Notes under the pieces: model-generated
Databases searched by the model: none
Seen by the model: the letters and a program-made list of their open reading frames with translations, nothing else
What the model was told of the DNA's origin: nothing
Part shown: positions 32,012 to 39,722 of the stretch, piece by piece
Layout: the number at the start of each line of letters is the position of its first letter
Position numbering within the stretch: position 1 is the first letter of the stretch
Assembly (NCBI GenBank): GCA_964523015.1
Contig: CAZFXN010000010.1
Span: forward strand, 1-64,000
Direction: 5' to 3'
DNA: 64,000 nt
DNA from: JAWXBT01 sp964523015
GTDB taxonomy: Bacteria; Bdellovibrionota_C; UBA2361; J135
Program-made: the position numbers and the translations under genes

Positions 32012-32776
32012 TTAATTAGATTCGATAATCTGACTAAGCTCAGTGAATTTTTGAATATCTAGGCTTGCTCCTCCAACAAGAGCACCGTGAACTTCAGGGG
32101 TTGAAATAATTGATTCAAAGTTATCTGGTGTAACACTACCGCCATAAATAATCGGCGGGAGGGCATCTTTAGTAAGCTTCTCAAGTTTTTTTCTAATAAA
32201 TTTATGGGCTGACTCAATCTGATCTAGTGACGCAACGTTGCCTGTGCCTATTGCCCAGACGGGTTCATAAGCAATAACAAGACTCTGGTATTCATTCATA
32301 TCCAGATTATAGAGACATGACTCAAGTTGCGATTCGATTATGTCCTCTGTCGCTCCTTCTCTTCGTTCTATCTCAGTTTCACCGATGCATAGAATTCCGT
32401 AAAAGTTGTTTTCAAGCGCTTTTTTAAGCCTCTTTGAGATCATTTCATTTGTTTCACCAAAGATCTGTCGACGTTCAGAATGACCTACTATAACAAACTC
32501 AACACAGAGCTCTCTCAGCATTTGATGAGAGATCTCCCCAGTAAACGCACCTGTAGATTCCCAGTGAATATTTTGAGCCCCAACTTTTATAGTAGTGTCC
32601 TTAAGTACATTCTGAACTGCACTTATTGATGTAAATGTTGGTGCTACCCAGATCATTGATTTCTTAGCTTTCTCTGATAGAGGGATAAGACCTTTTGATA
32701 ATTCAATAGCCTCACTAGCTATTAAATTCATCTTCCAATTCCCACATAGAATTTTTGGCCAACTTGTCATCTTCAT
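32012..32776 (-). CDS. tpiA: Triosephosphate isomerase
   Basis: This enzyme interconverts dihydroxyacetone phosphate and glyceraldehyde 3-phosphate (254 residues). Active-site residues are visible: Asn13 and Lys15 in GNWKMN, the catalytic His in VIVGHSERR, and the catalytic Glu in VIAYEPVWAIGTG, with the C-terminal phosphate loop YGGSVTPDN and LVGGASL. It lies 54 bases downstream of gapA on the same strand, so the two form a glycolytic operon. No pgk is between them. Confidence 0.96.
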   Translation of the reverse strand: MKMTSWPKILCGNWKMNLIASEAIELSKGLIPLSEKAKKSMIWVAPTFTSISAVQNVLKDTTIKVGAQNIHWESTGAFTGEISHQMLRELCVEFVIVGHSERRQIFGETNEMISKRLKKALENNFYGILCIGETEIERREGATEDIIESQLESCLYNLDMNEYQSLVIAYEPVWAIGTGNVASLDQIESAHKFIRKKLEKLTKDALPPIIYGGSVTPDNFESIISTPEVHGALVGGASLDIQKFTELSQIIESN

Positions 32777-32812
32777 AGAAGCGTCATAGCAGTATTGTCA
32801 TGTAGTTCAGAA

Positions 32813-32838
32813 TTATTCTATTTTATTATTCTATTTTA
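32813..32838. repeat. 13-bp tandem duplication covering the gapA stop
   Basis: TTATTCTATTTTA is repeated exactly at 32813-32825 and 32826-32838. On the minus strand each copy reads TAAAATAGAATAA, and the gene-proximal copy supplies the TAG stop of gapA (32831-32833). The second copy creates further stop codons downstream. Confidence 0.9.
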
Positions 32839-33847
32839 GTGATTGCCCTAACATAGCTGAAACATCAATCATACGGGCTGAAAATCCCATTTCATTATCA
32901 TACCAAGCAACAACTTTAGCTAAGCGATTGCCAACAAGCATTGTACATTGTCCATCAACGATACTAGATCTAGGATCTCCAACGTAGTCTATCGAAACTA
33001 GAGGCTCGTCAGAGAATCCCATTATCCCTTTAAGTGAATTTTGGCTGGCGGTTAATAGAGCACGATTGATCTCTTCTACGGTTGTGTCCCTCTCTAATTC
33101 TGCAACAAAATCAACAATTGATACATCAGGAGTAGGAACTCTGATCGCAAATCCATCAACTTTCCCCTTTAGCTTAGGTAATACCAGACCAACAGCTTTA
33201 GCAGCGCCAGTTGTTGTTGGAATCATTGATAGAGCAGCTGCTCGAGCCCTTCTTAAATCCTTATGAGGCAGATCTAAAACATTTTGATCATTAGTGTATG
33301 AATGAATAGTTGTCATTGCTCCCCTAACTATACCAAAATTTTCTACTAAAACTTTGGCAACTGGAGCTAAGCAATTAGTTGTGCAAGAGGCATTACTAAT
33401 AACATGATGAATAGCCGGGTTATAGTCAGTATGGTTCACTCCGTAAGCCAGAGTAAGATCGGCATCAGGTGATGGAGCAGAGATAATTACCTTTTTGGCA
33501 CCAGCGCTAATATGCTTTTGAGCCTGCTCTTTCTTACAAAAGATACCGGTACACTCTAAGACTATATCTACATTAAGCTTTCCCCATGGAAGAGCAGAAG
33601 GATCTTTCTCAGCGAATGTTTTAATCTGATTTCCGTTAACTGTAATTGAATCTTTGTCGCAAGAGATATCACCAGACATACGCCCATGGATAGAATCGTA
33701 CTTAAGTAGGTGAGCAAGGGTTTTTGGGTCGGTTAGATCGTTAATAGCACAAATTTTGATCTGATCCTCTTTGTTTTGAAGGTAAAGCTGGCGAAGAATA
33801 TTACGTCCAATTCGTCCAAATCCGTTGATTCCTATGTTTATGGCCAT
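32831..33847 (-). CDS. gapA: Glyceraldehyde-3-phosphate dehydrogenase
   Basis: This phosphorylating GAPDH (338 residues) has the NAD-binding start INGFGRIGRN, catalytic Cys155 in the invariant SNASCTTNCLAP, a following conserved His in the catalytic domain, and the C-terminal WYDNEMGFSARM signature. A ribosome binding site GTGGAG precedes the ATG. It heads the gapA-tpiA operon and is divergent from tolQ across 260 bases. Its stop codon lies in a tandem duplication. Confidence 0.97.
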   Translation of the reverse strand: MAINIGINGFGRIGRNILRQLYLQNKEDQIKICAINDLTDPKTLAHLLKYDSIHGRMSGDISCDKDSITVNGNQIKTFAEKDPSALPWGKLNVDIVLECTGIFCKKEQAQKHISAGAKKVIISAPSPDADLTLAYGVNHTDYNPAIHHVISNASCTTNCLAPVAKVLVENFGIVRGAMTTIHSYTNDQNVLDLPHKDLRRARAAALSMIPTTTGAAKAVGLVLPKLKGKVDGFAIRVPTPDVSIVDFVAELERDTTVEEINRALLTASQNSLKGIMGFSDEPLVSIDYVGDPRSSIVDGQCTMLVGNRLAKVVAWYDNEMGFSARMIDVSAMLGQSLK

Positions 33848-34056
33848 TTAATTTTTCTCCACTTTGGTAGATAGTTTCATTCTCTCTTTTCTTATGAGTT
33901 GGTCTGCAAAGTAGGGAATAGGAGCACATATTGTCAAGTATAAATAATAAAACTGCTCTGTTTTGGCTGGTGCATGAGGGTATGACATGAGATAGTAAGT
34001 CGGTGAGACAGTAAAATAAATTCCTATCCTGTCGCAATTATTCAGTATTGTTTAGT

Positions 34057-34076
34057 ATTATTAAGCATTATTAAGC
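34057..34076. repeat. 10-bp tandem duplication upstream of tolQ
   Basis: ATTATTAAGC is repeated exactly at 34057-34066 and 34067-34076, with further similar TAGTATT and AGCATTG words around it. It lies between gapA and the tolQ ribosome binding site, in non-coding sequence. Confidence 0.8.
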
Positions 34077-34107
34077 ATTGCTTAGTTATTTATTGGAGGA
34101 CTATCGC

Positions 34108-34797
34108 TTGGAAGTAGTTACAACGCCTGGTGTGTTTGAAATGATGTTGTCTTCTGGACCAGTAGTGAAGATGGTTCTGATTATACTGATCGCACTTTCG
34201 TTTTGGACATGGGCAATTGCAATATCTAAGTACCTTCGCTTTAAAGTGATTGAAAGAGAATCTACAGAGTTTGTTACACTCTTTTGGGAACTTAGAAACC
34301 TGCCCCGAGTTCATGATTCTGTCTCCCGATTAGGTGGAAGTCCTCTTGTTAAGATATTTGAAACTGGCTTTAAGGAAGTTCAAAGGCTTATCGATGGTGC
34401 TAAGAAAAATAAAAATGTAACGATTGATTTAGATACAGAGCTAGAAACAATAGAGCGTGCACTTAGAAGGGCAGAGCTTGATGAGCTCAAAAAGCTCTCA
34501 TCTGGCACAACATTTCTAGCTACTGTAGCTAGCGCAGCGCCTTTTATTGGGTTGTTTGGTACTGTTTGGGGAATTATGACAGCATTTCAGGGGCTAAGTG
34601 CGGCAAAGTCTGCAACAATACAGGCGGTAGCTCCAGGTATTTCAGAGGCCTTAGTTGCAACAGCTATAGGACTTGCGGCAGCTATCCCTGCTGCCGTTGC
34701 CTATAATTATTTTGCAGCAAATATTAAAAACTTCCGTGCTTCGATGGAGAGTTTTACTGCTGAATTTGTGAATATGGCTGAACGTTATCTCGTCTAG
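34108..34797 (+). CDS. tolQ: TolQ-like proton channel protein
   Basis: TolQ and TolR form the inner-membrane proton channel that energises the Tol-Pal system. I place the start at the TTG at 34108 because GGAGGA lies 7 bases upstream (34095-34100), giving 229 residues. A longer frame begins at a TTG at 34078 without such support. There are three membrane segments: about 12-33, then 130-152 (FLATVASAAPFIGLFGTVWGIMTAF), and 163-190. The family motif GLFGTVWGIM and the Ala-rich third helix are intact. It begins the tol operon and is followed after 12 bases by tolR. Confidence 0.93.
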   Translation: MEVVTTPGVFEMMLSSGPVVKMVLIILIALSFWTWAIAISKYLRFKVIERESTEFVTLFWELRNLPRVHDSVSRLGGSPLVKIFETGFKEVQRLIDGAKKNKNVTIDLDTELETIERALRRAELDELKKLSSGTTFLATVASAAPFIGLFGTVWGIMTAFQGLSAAKSATIQAVAPGISEALVATAIGLAAAIPAAVAYNYFAANIKNFRASMESFTAEFVNMAERYLV

Positions 34798-34809
34798 TAG
34801 TATTATTTT

Positions 34810-35226
34810 ATGGGAAGTACATATTCAGATTCCGATGAGCCGATGGCAGTTATCAATGTTACTCCACTTGTGGATGTAATGTTAGTGTTACTTGTGATCT
34901 TTATGATCACCGCACCAATTATGCAGCAAGGTGTAGAAGTTAATCTGCCAAAAGCTACAACTGCACCACTTAAGGGGAATAGTGAACAAGTTGTTCTAAG
35001 TATCGATAAAGCTGGAGAGATATTCATTGGAGCGGGAAATAAGGTTGATCTTGTAACCATAGGTGAAAAGATTCAAGCGATAATGATGAACCGAGATCCA
35101 GAGAATCAAAAAATATATATTAAAGCGGATGAAGGAGTGCCATACGGATCTGTCATGACTCTGATGGGTAAAGTTCATGCCGCTGGGATTCAACAAATTG
35201 GCCTTATATCCGAGCCTGACAAATAA
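34810..35226 (+). CDS. tolR: TolR-like proton channel protein
   Basis: This 138-residue protein has one N-terminal membrane helix with the proton-carrying Asp in INVTPLVDVMLVLLVIFMITAP (about residue 22), and a small periplasmic domain ending in a conserved VMTLMGKVHAAGIQQIGL. It pairs with TolQ to drive TolA. No strong ribosome binding site is needed given the 12-base spacing from tolQ. It is followed after 31 bases by the preferred tolA start. Confidence 0.94.
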   Translation: MGSTYSDSDEPMAVINVTPLVDVMLVLLVIFMITAPIMQQGVEVNLPKATTAPLKGNSEQVVLSIDKAGEIFIGAGNKVDLVTIGEKIQAIMMNRDPENQKIYIKADEGVPYGSVMTLMGKVHAAGIQQIGLISEPDK

Positions 35227-35257
35227 TCTTCCGCAAGGGCCGCAAGAGATTGCAACG

Positions 35258-36052
35258 ATGTGGAAGCAGTATAATATGAAGGATCCGTTTCTAAGGATCG
35301 GCGTAACCACATCTGGGGTTGGTCACGTTATATTTTTCATTATTTTCGCCTTTAATATGATGACTGGGCCTGGCACGATTAAACCCCAAATTGTCTATTC
35401 AGTGACGATTGAAGGAGGTAAAAGTTTAGGAGCTATAAGTCAGGTTGCCAAAGATAAAAACTCTCAAATCGCACCTCCTAAAAAGATCCAAGAGCCTAAA
35501 AAGACAGAAAAGGTTGAGGTAAAAAAAGTTGACCCTAAAAANNNNNNNNNNGAAGTAAAACCCCCGGTTGCAGTTAAACAACCGGTAAAAAAGGCTGAAC
35601 AAAAAAAGATTGATCCGAAGCAAAATCAGACTAAGCCATCTAGTGCTGTTGAAAGAGATAAGAAATTACAGGAAGCCATCCAGCGATACACTGGGGAATC
35701 CACTGCTGCTGCTGGAACAGGATTTGGAGCAGGTCGGTTGGGCGGTGAGAAATTTGGTGGTGGAGTAGAGAGACCACCAGAATTTTTTGAATATAAAAAA
35801 CTTCTTGAAAACTACATAAAGTCAGGTTGGCGTTGGTTTGATCCTAATGCAAAGCTTGAGGCTCAAGTTCAGTTTGACCTTACGTTTGAAGGTGAGATAG
35901 AGAATGTAAGAGTTTCTGCAAGCTCTGGATTGAGCGAGTTTGATGATTCCGTTGTACGAGCTGTTAAGAAAGCCAATCCCGTTCCAGCACCACCAGAGAG
36001 TGTTTATGAATTTTTTAGAGAAGTAAGAATTACATTTGTTCCAGGAGAATAA
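35258..36052 (+). CDS. tolA: TolA/TonB-like protein, interrupted by an assembly gap
   Basis: This protein links the inner-membrane TolQR motor to TolB-Pal. The longest frame begins inside tolR (35177), but the ATG at 35258 (264 residues) fits the operon better. One membrane helix (about 16-35) is followed by a Lys/Pro-rich periplasmic linker and a C-terminal TonB/TolA domain (about 170-264) with YIKSGWRWFDPNAKLEAQVQFDLTFEGEIENVRV. Ten N at 35542-35551 interrupt the repetitive linker. The frame is open across the Ns as written, but the real gap length is unknown, so the linker length is uncertain. Confidence 0.88.
   Translation: MWKQYNMKDPFLRIGVTTSGVGHVIFFIIFAFNMMTGPGTIKPQIVYSVTIEGGKSLGAISQVAKDKNSQIAPPKKIQEPKKTEKVEVKKVDPKXXXXEVKPPVAVKQPVKKAEQKKIDPKQNQTKPSSAVERDKKLQEAIQRYTGESTAAAGTGFGAGRLGGEKFGGGVERPPEFFEYKKLLENYIKSGWRWFDPNAKLEAQVQFDLTFEGEIENVRVSASSGLSEFDDSVVRAVKKANPVPAPPESVYEFFREVRITFVPGE
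35542..35551. other. Assembly gap (10 N)
   Basis: Ten consecutive N lie in the Lys/Pro-rich linker of tolA. The flanks are repetitive (AAAAAAGTTGACCCTAAAA and similar), which explains why the assembler failed here. The number is likely a placeholder. Confidence 0.98.
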
Positions 36053-36059
36053 TTAGAGC

Positions 36060-37379
36060 ATGAAAAGATTTTTTGTATTTAGTATATTTCTTAATTTGGT
36101 ATTAATGATCACTGGAACTGTGGAAGCACAGACTGATCTTTCTATTCGTGGATCAGGAAAGCTTTTTCCAATAGCACTTCCTAGGTTGTGCGCGGAAGGG
36201 GGTGCTAGTGATGCTGCAAAGGAGATAGTTGATACCGTCTCTAGGTCATTGGATGTCTCTGGTTTCTTTGAGGTCCTAAATTCTAATTCCTTTATAGAAA
36301 GTCCTGGCAATTGTAAGGCTAAGGATGGATTTGCTTATTCAGATTGGAGTGTAATTGGTGCAGAGGGTTTAGTTAAGGGGGTCATTTCTACAAGTGGGAA
36401 CTCTCTAAACGTTCAGGTTTACTTACATGATGTTCAAAAACAGAAAGCAGTGCTTGGTAAAGAATATAATGGTGATATCACATATGCCCGGCAGATAGGA
36501 TACAAGCTCGCTAATGAGATAATGAAGTTTTTTACTGGTGATTCAGGAGTTTTTGGATCTGAAATTGTTTTTGCATCAAAGATCGGTCGGTTTAAAGAGC
36601 TTTTTCTTATGGATATGGATGGATCCAATGTCAGACAGTTAACGCAAGATAGGGGATTAGCGATCTCTCCTTCATGGCACCCAAATGGTAAAAAGCTTCT
36701 TTATACATCTTACAGAAATAGAGTGCCGGATATTTTTATGTTCGACCTTACGCGAGGGAGTTTCTCTCAGCTTTCTAGAGGATTAGCATTGGAGTTGGGT
36801 GCAAAATATTCACCTGATTCAAAGTCAATTGTCATGTCTAGAACTGTTGATGGTGAATCAGACATAGTTCTTATAAATGAAGATGGAACACTAATAAAAA
36901 GCTTAACCAGACCAAATGGAGCAATTGATGTTTCTCCAAATTGGTCTCCTGACGGAAGTCAGATTGTTTTTTGCTCAAATAGAGGTGGAGGACCTCAGAT
37001 TTATACTATGAACAGTGATGGTTCTGGAGTTAAGAGGATAAGTTTTGTATCATCAAACTATTGTACCTCACCGTCATGGTCACCTGCCGGCGATAAAATA
37101 GCGTTTGTATGTAGAGCTGACAGGGGGTTTCAAATGTTTGTTTCTAAGTCCGATGGAAGCCAGCCGCTACAATTAACAAGTCTCGGTAGTAGTGAGGATC
37201 CTTCTTGGGCTCCTAATGGTCGGTATCTCGTCTTTTCTTCAACGCTAGGTTATGGGGGTAGATATCAGTTATCTCTTATCAGACCTGACGGCACTAGTCT
37301 TAAACAGTTAACCTTTAGAAAGTTTGATGATACTCAACCTGTCTGGGGACCTTTACCTCTTGAGCTTAGACCAAATTAA
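36060..37379 (+). CDS. tolB: Tol-Pal system beta-propeller protein TolB
   Basis: This periplasmic protein (439 residues) has a signal peptide cleaved near VEAQT (about residue 22-23). The N-terminal alpha/beta domain is followed by a six-bladed propeller of WD40-like repeats: the motif SPSWHPNGKKLLYTSYR, SPDSKSIVMSR, SPNWSPDGSQIVFCSNR, SPSWSPAGDKIAFVCR and DPSWAPNGRYLVFSS recurs about every 43 residues. TolB contacts Pal and TolA in the envelope. It lies 7 bases after tolA. A spacer of almost 200 bases then separates it from pal. Confidence 0.96.
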   Translation: MKRFFVFSIFLNLVLMITGTVEAQTDLSIRGSGKLFPIALPRLCAEGGASDAAKEIVDTVSRSLDVSGFFEVLNSNSFIESPGNCKAKDGFAYSDWSVIGAEGLVKGVISTSGNSLNVQVYLHDVQKQKAVLGKEYNGDITYARQIGYKLANEIMKFFTGDSGVFGSEIVFASKIGRFKELFLMDMDGSNVRQLTQDRGLAISPSWHPNGKKLLYTSYRNRVPDIFMFDLTRGSFSQLSRGLALELGAKYSPDSKSIVMSRTVDGESDIVLINEDGTLIKSLTRPNGAIDVSPNWSPDGSQIVFCSNRGGGPQIYTMNSDGSGVKRISFVSSNYCTSPSWSPAGDKIAFVCRADRGFQMFVSKSDGSQPLQLTSLGSSEDPSWAPNGRYLVFSSTLGYGGRYQLSLIRPDGTSLKQLTFRKFDDTQPVWGPLPLELRPN

Positions 37380-37451
37380 CTTAAACTTAGTAAAGTTTAG
37401 TTTGACTGATTAATAATTACCCTTGCGTTTTTACTACGCATCTAGGACATT

Positions 37452-37539
37452 ATTGTCAAACAAAAAGCTGCAGATAACCTTAACGTTAGGGTGAGGGATT
37501 GTTGCGTAATCCTGACGGTATTGTTCAAACAAAGGCTGC
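37452..37539. repeat. Imperfect 20-bp direct repeat between tolB and pal
   Basis: ATTGTCAAACAAAAAGCTGC (37452-37471) and ATTGTTCAAACAAAGGCTGC (37520-37539) are direct repeats 68 bases apart. Between them lies a near palindrome, ACCTTAACGTTAGGGT. The second copy provides the -35-like part of the putative pal promoter, so the repeat may be a duplicated promoter or a binding site. Confidence 0.65.
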
Positions 37540-37548
37540 TTGTATATT
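37521..37548 (+). promoter_or_regulatory. Putative promoter for pal
   Basis: TTGTTC at 37521-37526 and TATATT at 37543-37548 are 16 bases apart, 30 bases upstream of the pal start at 37578. In many bacteria pal and cpoB have their own promoter in addition to read-through from tolB. Confidence 0.35.
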
Positions 37549-37577
37549 AATGATCAGTTTTAAATATGGAGGATCGT

Positions 37578-38027
37578 ATGAATTTAAGAAAAATAGGGAT
37601 GCTTGTTGCTATTGCCGCTTTAGTAACAGGATGTTCATGTAAGAGAAGTTTTGGTGGTATGGGTAATATTGGATTAGCCGAAGCAGGTAAGGTCTTAAAG
37701 GACGTTCACTTTGCATACGATTCTTACACTATTGATTCAGCTGGAAAATCTATATTGGATGCAAATGCTGCTTGGTTAAAAGAGCACAATGGAATTGATG
37801 CTCAGATTGAAGGTCATTGTGATGAGCGCGGTACCAATGAGTACAACATGGTTCTTGGAATGAATCGTGCGCGTGGAATTCAGCAATATGTGTCTTCACT
37901 TGGTATTGCAGAAAGCAGAATGAGCACTGTTAGTTATGGAGAGGAGCTTCCTCTTGATCCTGAGCACGATGAAGCTGCTTGGGCAAAAAACAGAAGAGGA
38001 CACTTTTCTGTTAGCCAAGGAAGATAA
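37578..38027 (+). CDS. pal: Peptidoglycan-associated lipoprotein Pal
   Basis: This outer-membrane lipoprotein (149 residues) binds peptidoglycan through an OmpA-like domain. The start is the ATG at 37578, preceded by GGAGGATC; an in-frame ATG four codons earlier lies within the ribosome binding site. The lipobox LVTGC is followed by Ser, and the domain shows VHFAYDSYTI, the peptidoglycan-binding EGHCDERGTNEYNMVLGMNRARG, and a VSYGEELP motif. It cooperates with TolB and TolA in outer-membrane constriction. Confidence 0.95.
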   Translation: MNLRKIGMLVAIAALVTGCSCKRSFGGMGNIGLAEAGKVLKDVHFAYDSYTIDSAGKSILDANAAWLKEHNGIDAQIEGHCDERGTNEYNMVLGMNRARGIQQYVSSLGIAESRMSTVSYGEELPLDPEHDEAAWAKNRRGHFSVSQGR

Positions 38028-38052
38028 TTAAGTCATTTTTGTAAACTGGAGC

Positions 38053-38074
38053 AATCCAGAGATAATCCAGAGAT
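38053..38074. repeat. 11-bp tandem duplication between pal and cpoB
   Basis: AATCCAGAGAT is repeated exactly at 38053-38063 and 38064-38074, just after the pal stop and before the cpoB start. Confidence 0.85.
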
Positions 38075-38077
38075 ATA

Positions 38078-38782
38078 GTGAAGCATATGACGAATTATAA
38101 AAGAGCGCTAAGAGACTTGAATGTTCTTTTAGCGCTCTCTTCTTTGATGCTGGTTGGATGTTTTGCCGGTGGAGGCTCCTCCCGCTCATCTGTAGATCCC
38201 TCGATTCAGGAGTTGCGACGCTTACAAGCGGATCAGACTACTGTAATTGCCTCGATACGGAGTGACATTCGTGAATTAGTTGGTCGATTGGATGAATTAG
38301 AGCACAGTCAAACGCAGATACAGGTTTTTAAAGATGATATAAATAAAATTGAATCTCGATTGCCTCCTCCTGAGGGAGTTCCATTGTCTGAACTTAATGC
38401 AGACATGAGACAGGCAGAAAAAAATGGAGATAGGGAATTTTTATCTTCGTTAATGATGATTAGAAGTGCAAAATTTGCTGACGCTCTTAGCTCGCTTGAG
38501 TCTTACATTAAATCAGAGGGTCCAAGCGCAAATTCACTTTATTGGTTAGGAATTGCTAATGAGAGTTACGGATACTTAGAAAAAGCCTTAGGGGCCTATC
38601 ATGAGTCTGCATCAACTTTTCCTAAGCATAGCCTAGCTCCAGCGGCCTTAATGAGGCAATCAGATGTCTTTATTAAATTATCGGATAAAGACTCAGCTAA
38701 GTTAACTTTGCAAAAAATAATAGCATCGTATCCAAAATCAACTTACGCTAGTTTGGCTAAATCTAAACTAAAGATACTCTAG
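38078..38782 (+). CDS. cpoB: Tol-associated TPR lipoprotein CpoB/YbgF-like
   Basis: CpoB coordinates cell-wall synthesis with Tol-Pal action during division. The 234-residue frame starts with GTG at 38078, but ATG at 38087 is equally possible. The signal peptide ends in a lipobox LVGC (unusual, as E. coli CpoB is soluble). A coiled coil follows (about 45-95, RRLQADQTTVIASIRSDIRELV), then TPR repeats (about 120-234) with the YbgF-type ALGAYHESASTFPKHSLAPAALMR and a matching third repeat. The coding region near the start contains a perfect hairpin (38102-38138). The position directly after pal is the standard tol operon order. Confidence 0.88.
   Translation: MKHMTNYKRALRDLNVLLALSSLMLVGCFAGGGSSRSSVDPSIQELRRLQADQTTVIASIRSDIRELVGRLDELEHSQTQIQVFKDDINKIESRLPPPEGVPLSELNADMRQAEKNGDREFLSSLMMIRSAKFADALSSLESYIKSEGPSANSLYWLGIANESYGYLEKALGAYHESASTFPKHSLAPAALMRQSDVFIKLSDKDSAKLTLQKIIASYPKSTYASLAKSKLKIL
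38102..38138. other. Strong hairpin inside the start of cpoB
   Basis: AGAGCGCTAA at 38102-38111 pairs perfectly with TTAGCGCTCT at 38129-38138, and the pairing can extend to about 14 bp with one G-U through GAGA/TTCTT, leaving a 9-base loop. A T-rich tail (CTCTTCTTTG) follows. It sits within the first 20 codons of cpoB and could act as an attenuator or terminator after pal, lowering cpoB expression. Confidence 0.6.
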
Positions 38783-38783
38783 A

Positions 38784-39722
38784 GTGGTTACAACTTTTAC
38801 TAGACTTAACCTTAATTCTAAATCTCTTGAATCTGACACTGTAGCAACCATAGGGAATTTCGATGGTATTCACCTTGGGCATCAGCAAATTATAAACGAG
38901 ATAGTATCTAGTGCTAGACAACAGGATGGTCAAAAATCCCTTGTAATTGGCTTTTATCCACATCCTTTAGAGGTTATTAATCCAAGTATAAAGATACCTT
39001 GTATTACCTCAGTGAGAGAGAAAATATCAATTCTTTCTGAGCTAGGGGTAGATTCCTTTGTTCAGTTTCATTTTACAAAAACATTTGCACTCTTGTCCGC
39101 TCAATATTTTATTGAAGAACTTTTATTAAATAAACTTAGGGTCAAACATCTTATTGTCGGAGAAGATACAAGAGTTGGACATGGCCGTGAGGGAGATTTA
39201 GAATTAATTAAGAGTATCTGTCGTGACCATGATGTCAAAGTAACAGTGGCAAGCACTATAGCTCATCAAAAAGCTAAAATTAGCTCAAGGGATATCAGAG
39301 ATCGGATTTCAAAAAGTGATTTGTCCAATGTCACTAAAATGTTAGGACGGCATTACTCAATTACCGGTAGAGTTATCAAAGGATCGGGCCGAGGTAAGAA
39401 ACTTGGGATTCCAACTGCCAACATCGTAGTCGGTGATAAAATTTTACCACCAGATGGCGTATATATAACTAAAGTTGAGACCCCATTTGGCACTTATCAA
39501 TCGGTAACTAACATTGGCACACGACCTACCTTTGGTGTGGGAGGTCGTATAGTAGAAACTCATATTATTGGATATTGTAATGAAGACATATACGATAAAT
39601 ATATCAAGGTTATGTTTATTGAAAAAATTAGAGACGAAGTAAAGTTCACTTCTTCAAAAGACCTAGTAGATCAGATCAATCGCGATATAGATGTAGTAAA
39701 AAAGAGAGTTTGTAATGACTGA
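38784..39722 (+). CDS. ribF: Bifunctional riboflavin kinase / FAD synthetase
   Basis: This enzyme makes FMN and FAD from riboflavin (312 residues). The N-terminal adenylyltransferase has GNFDGIHLGHQQII with the HxGH motif, and the C-terminal flavokinase has GRGKKLGIPTANI and the substrate-binding ITNIGTRPTF-like segment VTNIGTRPTFG. The start is a GTG one base after the cpoB stop (TAGAGTG), without a strong ribosome binding site. It overlaps rluD by 8 bases. FAD is needed by SdhA and FMN by Dus in this window. Confidence 0.94.
   Translation: MVTTFTRLNLNSKSLESDTVATIGNFDGIHLGHQQIINEIVSSARQQDGQKSLVIGFYPHPLEVINPSIKIPCITSVREKISILSELGVDSFVQFHFTKTFALLSAQYFIEELLLNKLRVKHLIVGEDTRVGHGREGDLELIKSICRDHDVKVTVASTIAHQKAKISSRDIRDRISKSDLSNVTKMLGRHYSITGRVIKGSGRGKKLGIPTANIVVGDKILPPDGVYITKVETPFGTYQSVTNIGTRPTFGVGGRIVETHIIGYCNEDIYDKYIKVMFIEKIRDEVKFTSSKDLVDQINRDIDVVKKRVCND

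Noticed and set aside
33801..34037. Minus-strand ORF upstream of gapA
   Set aside because: It overlaps the gapA start in another frame and has no ribosome binding site; it is a shadow ORF.
37382..37399. Terminator after tolB
   Set aside because: TAAACTT/AAGTTTA forms a 7-bp A/T-only stem without a U-tract.
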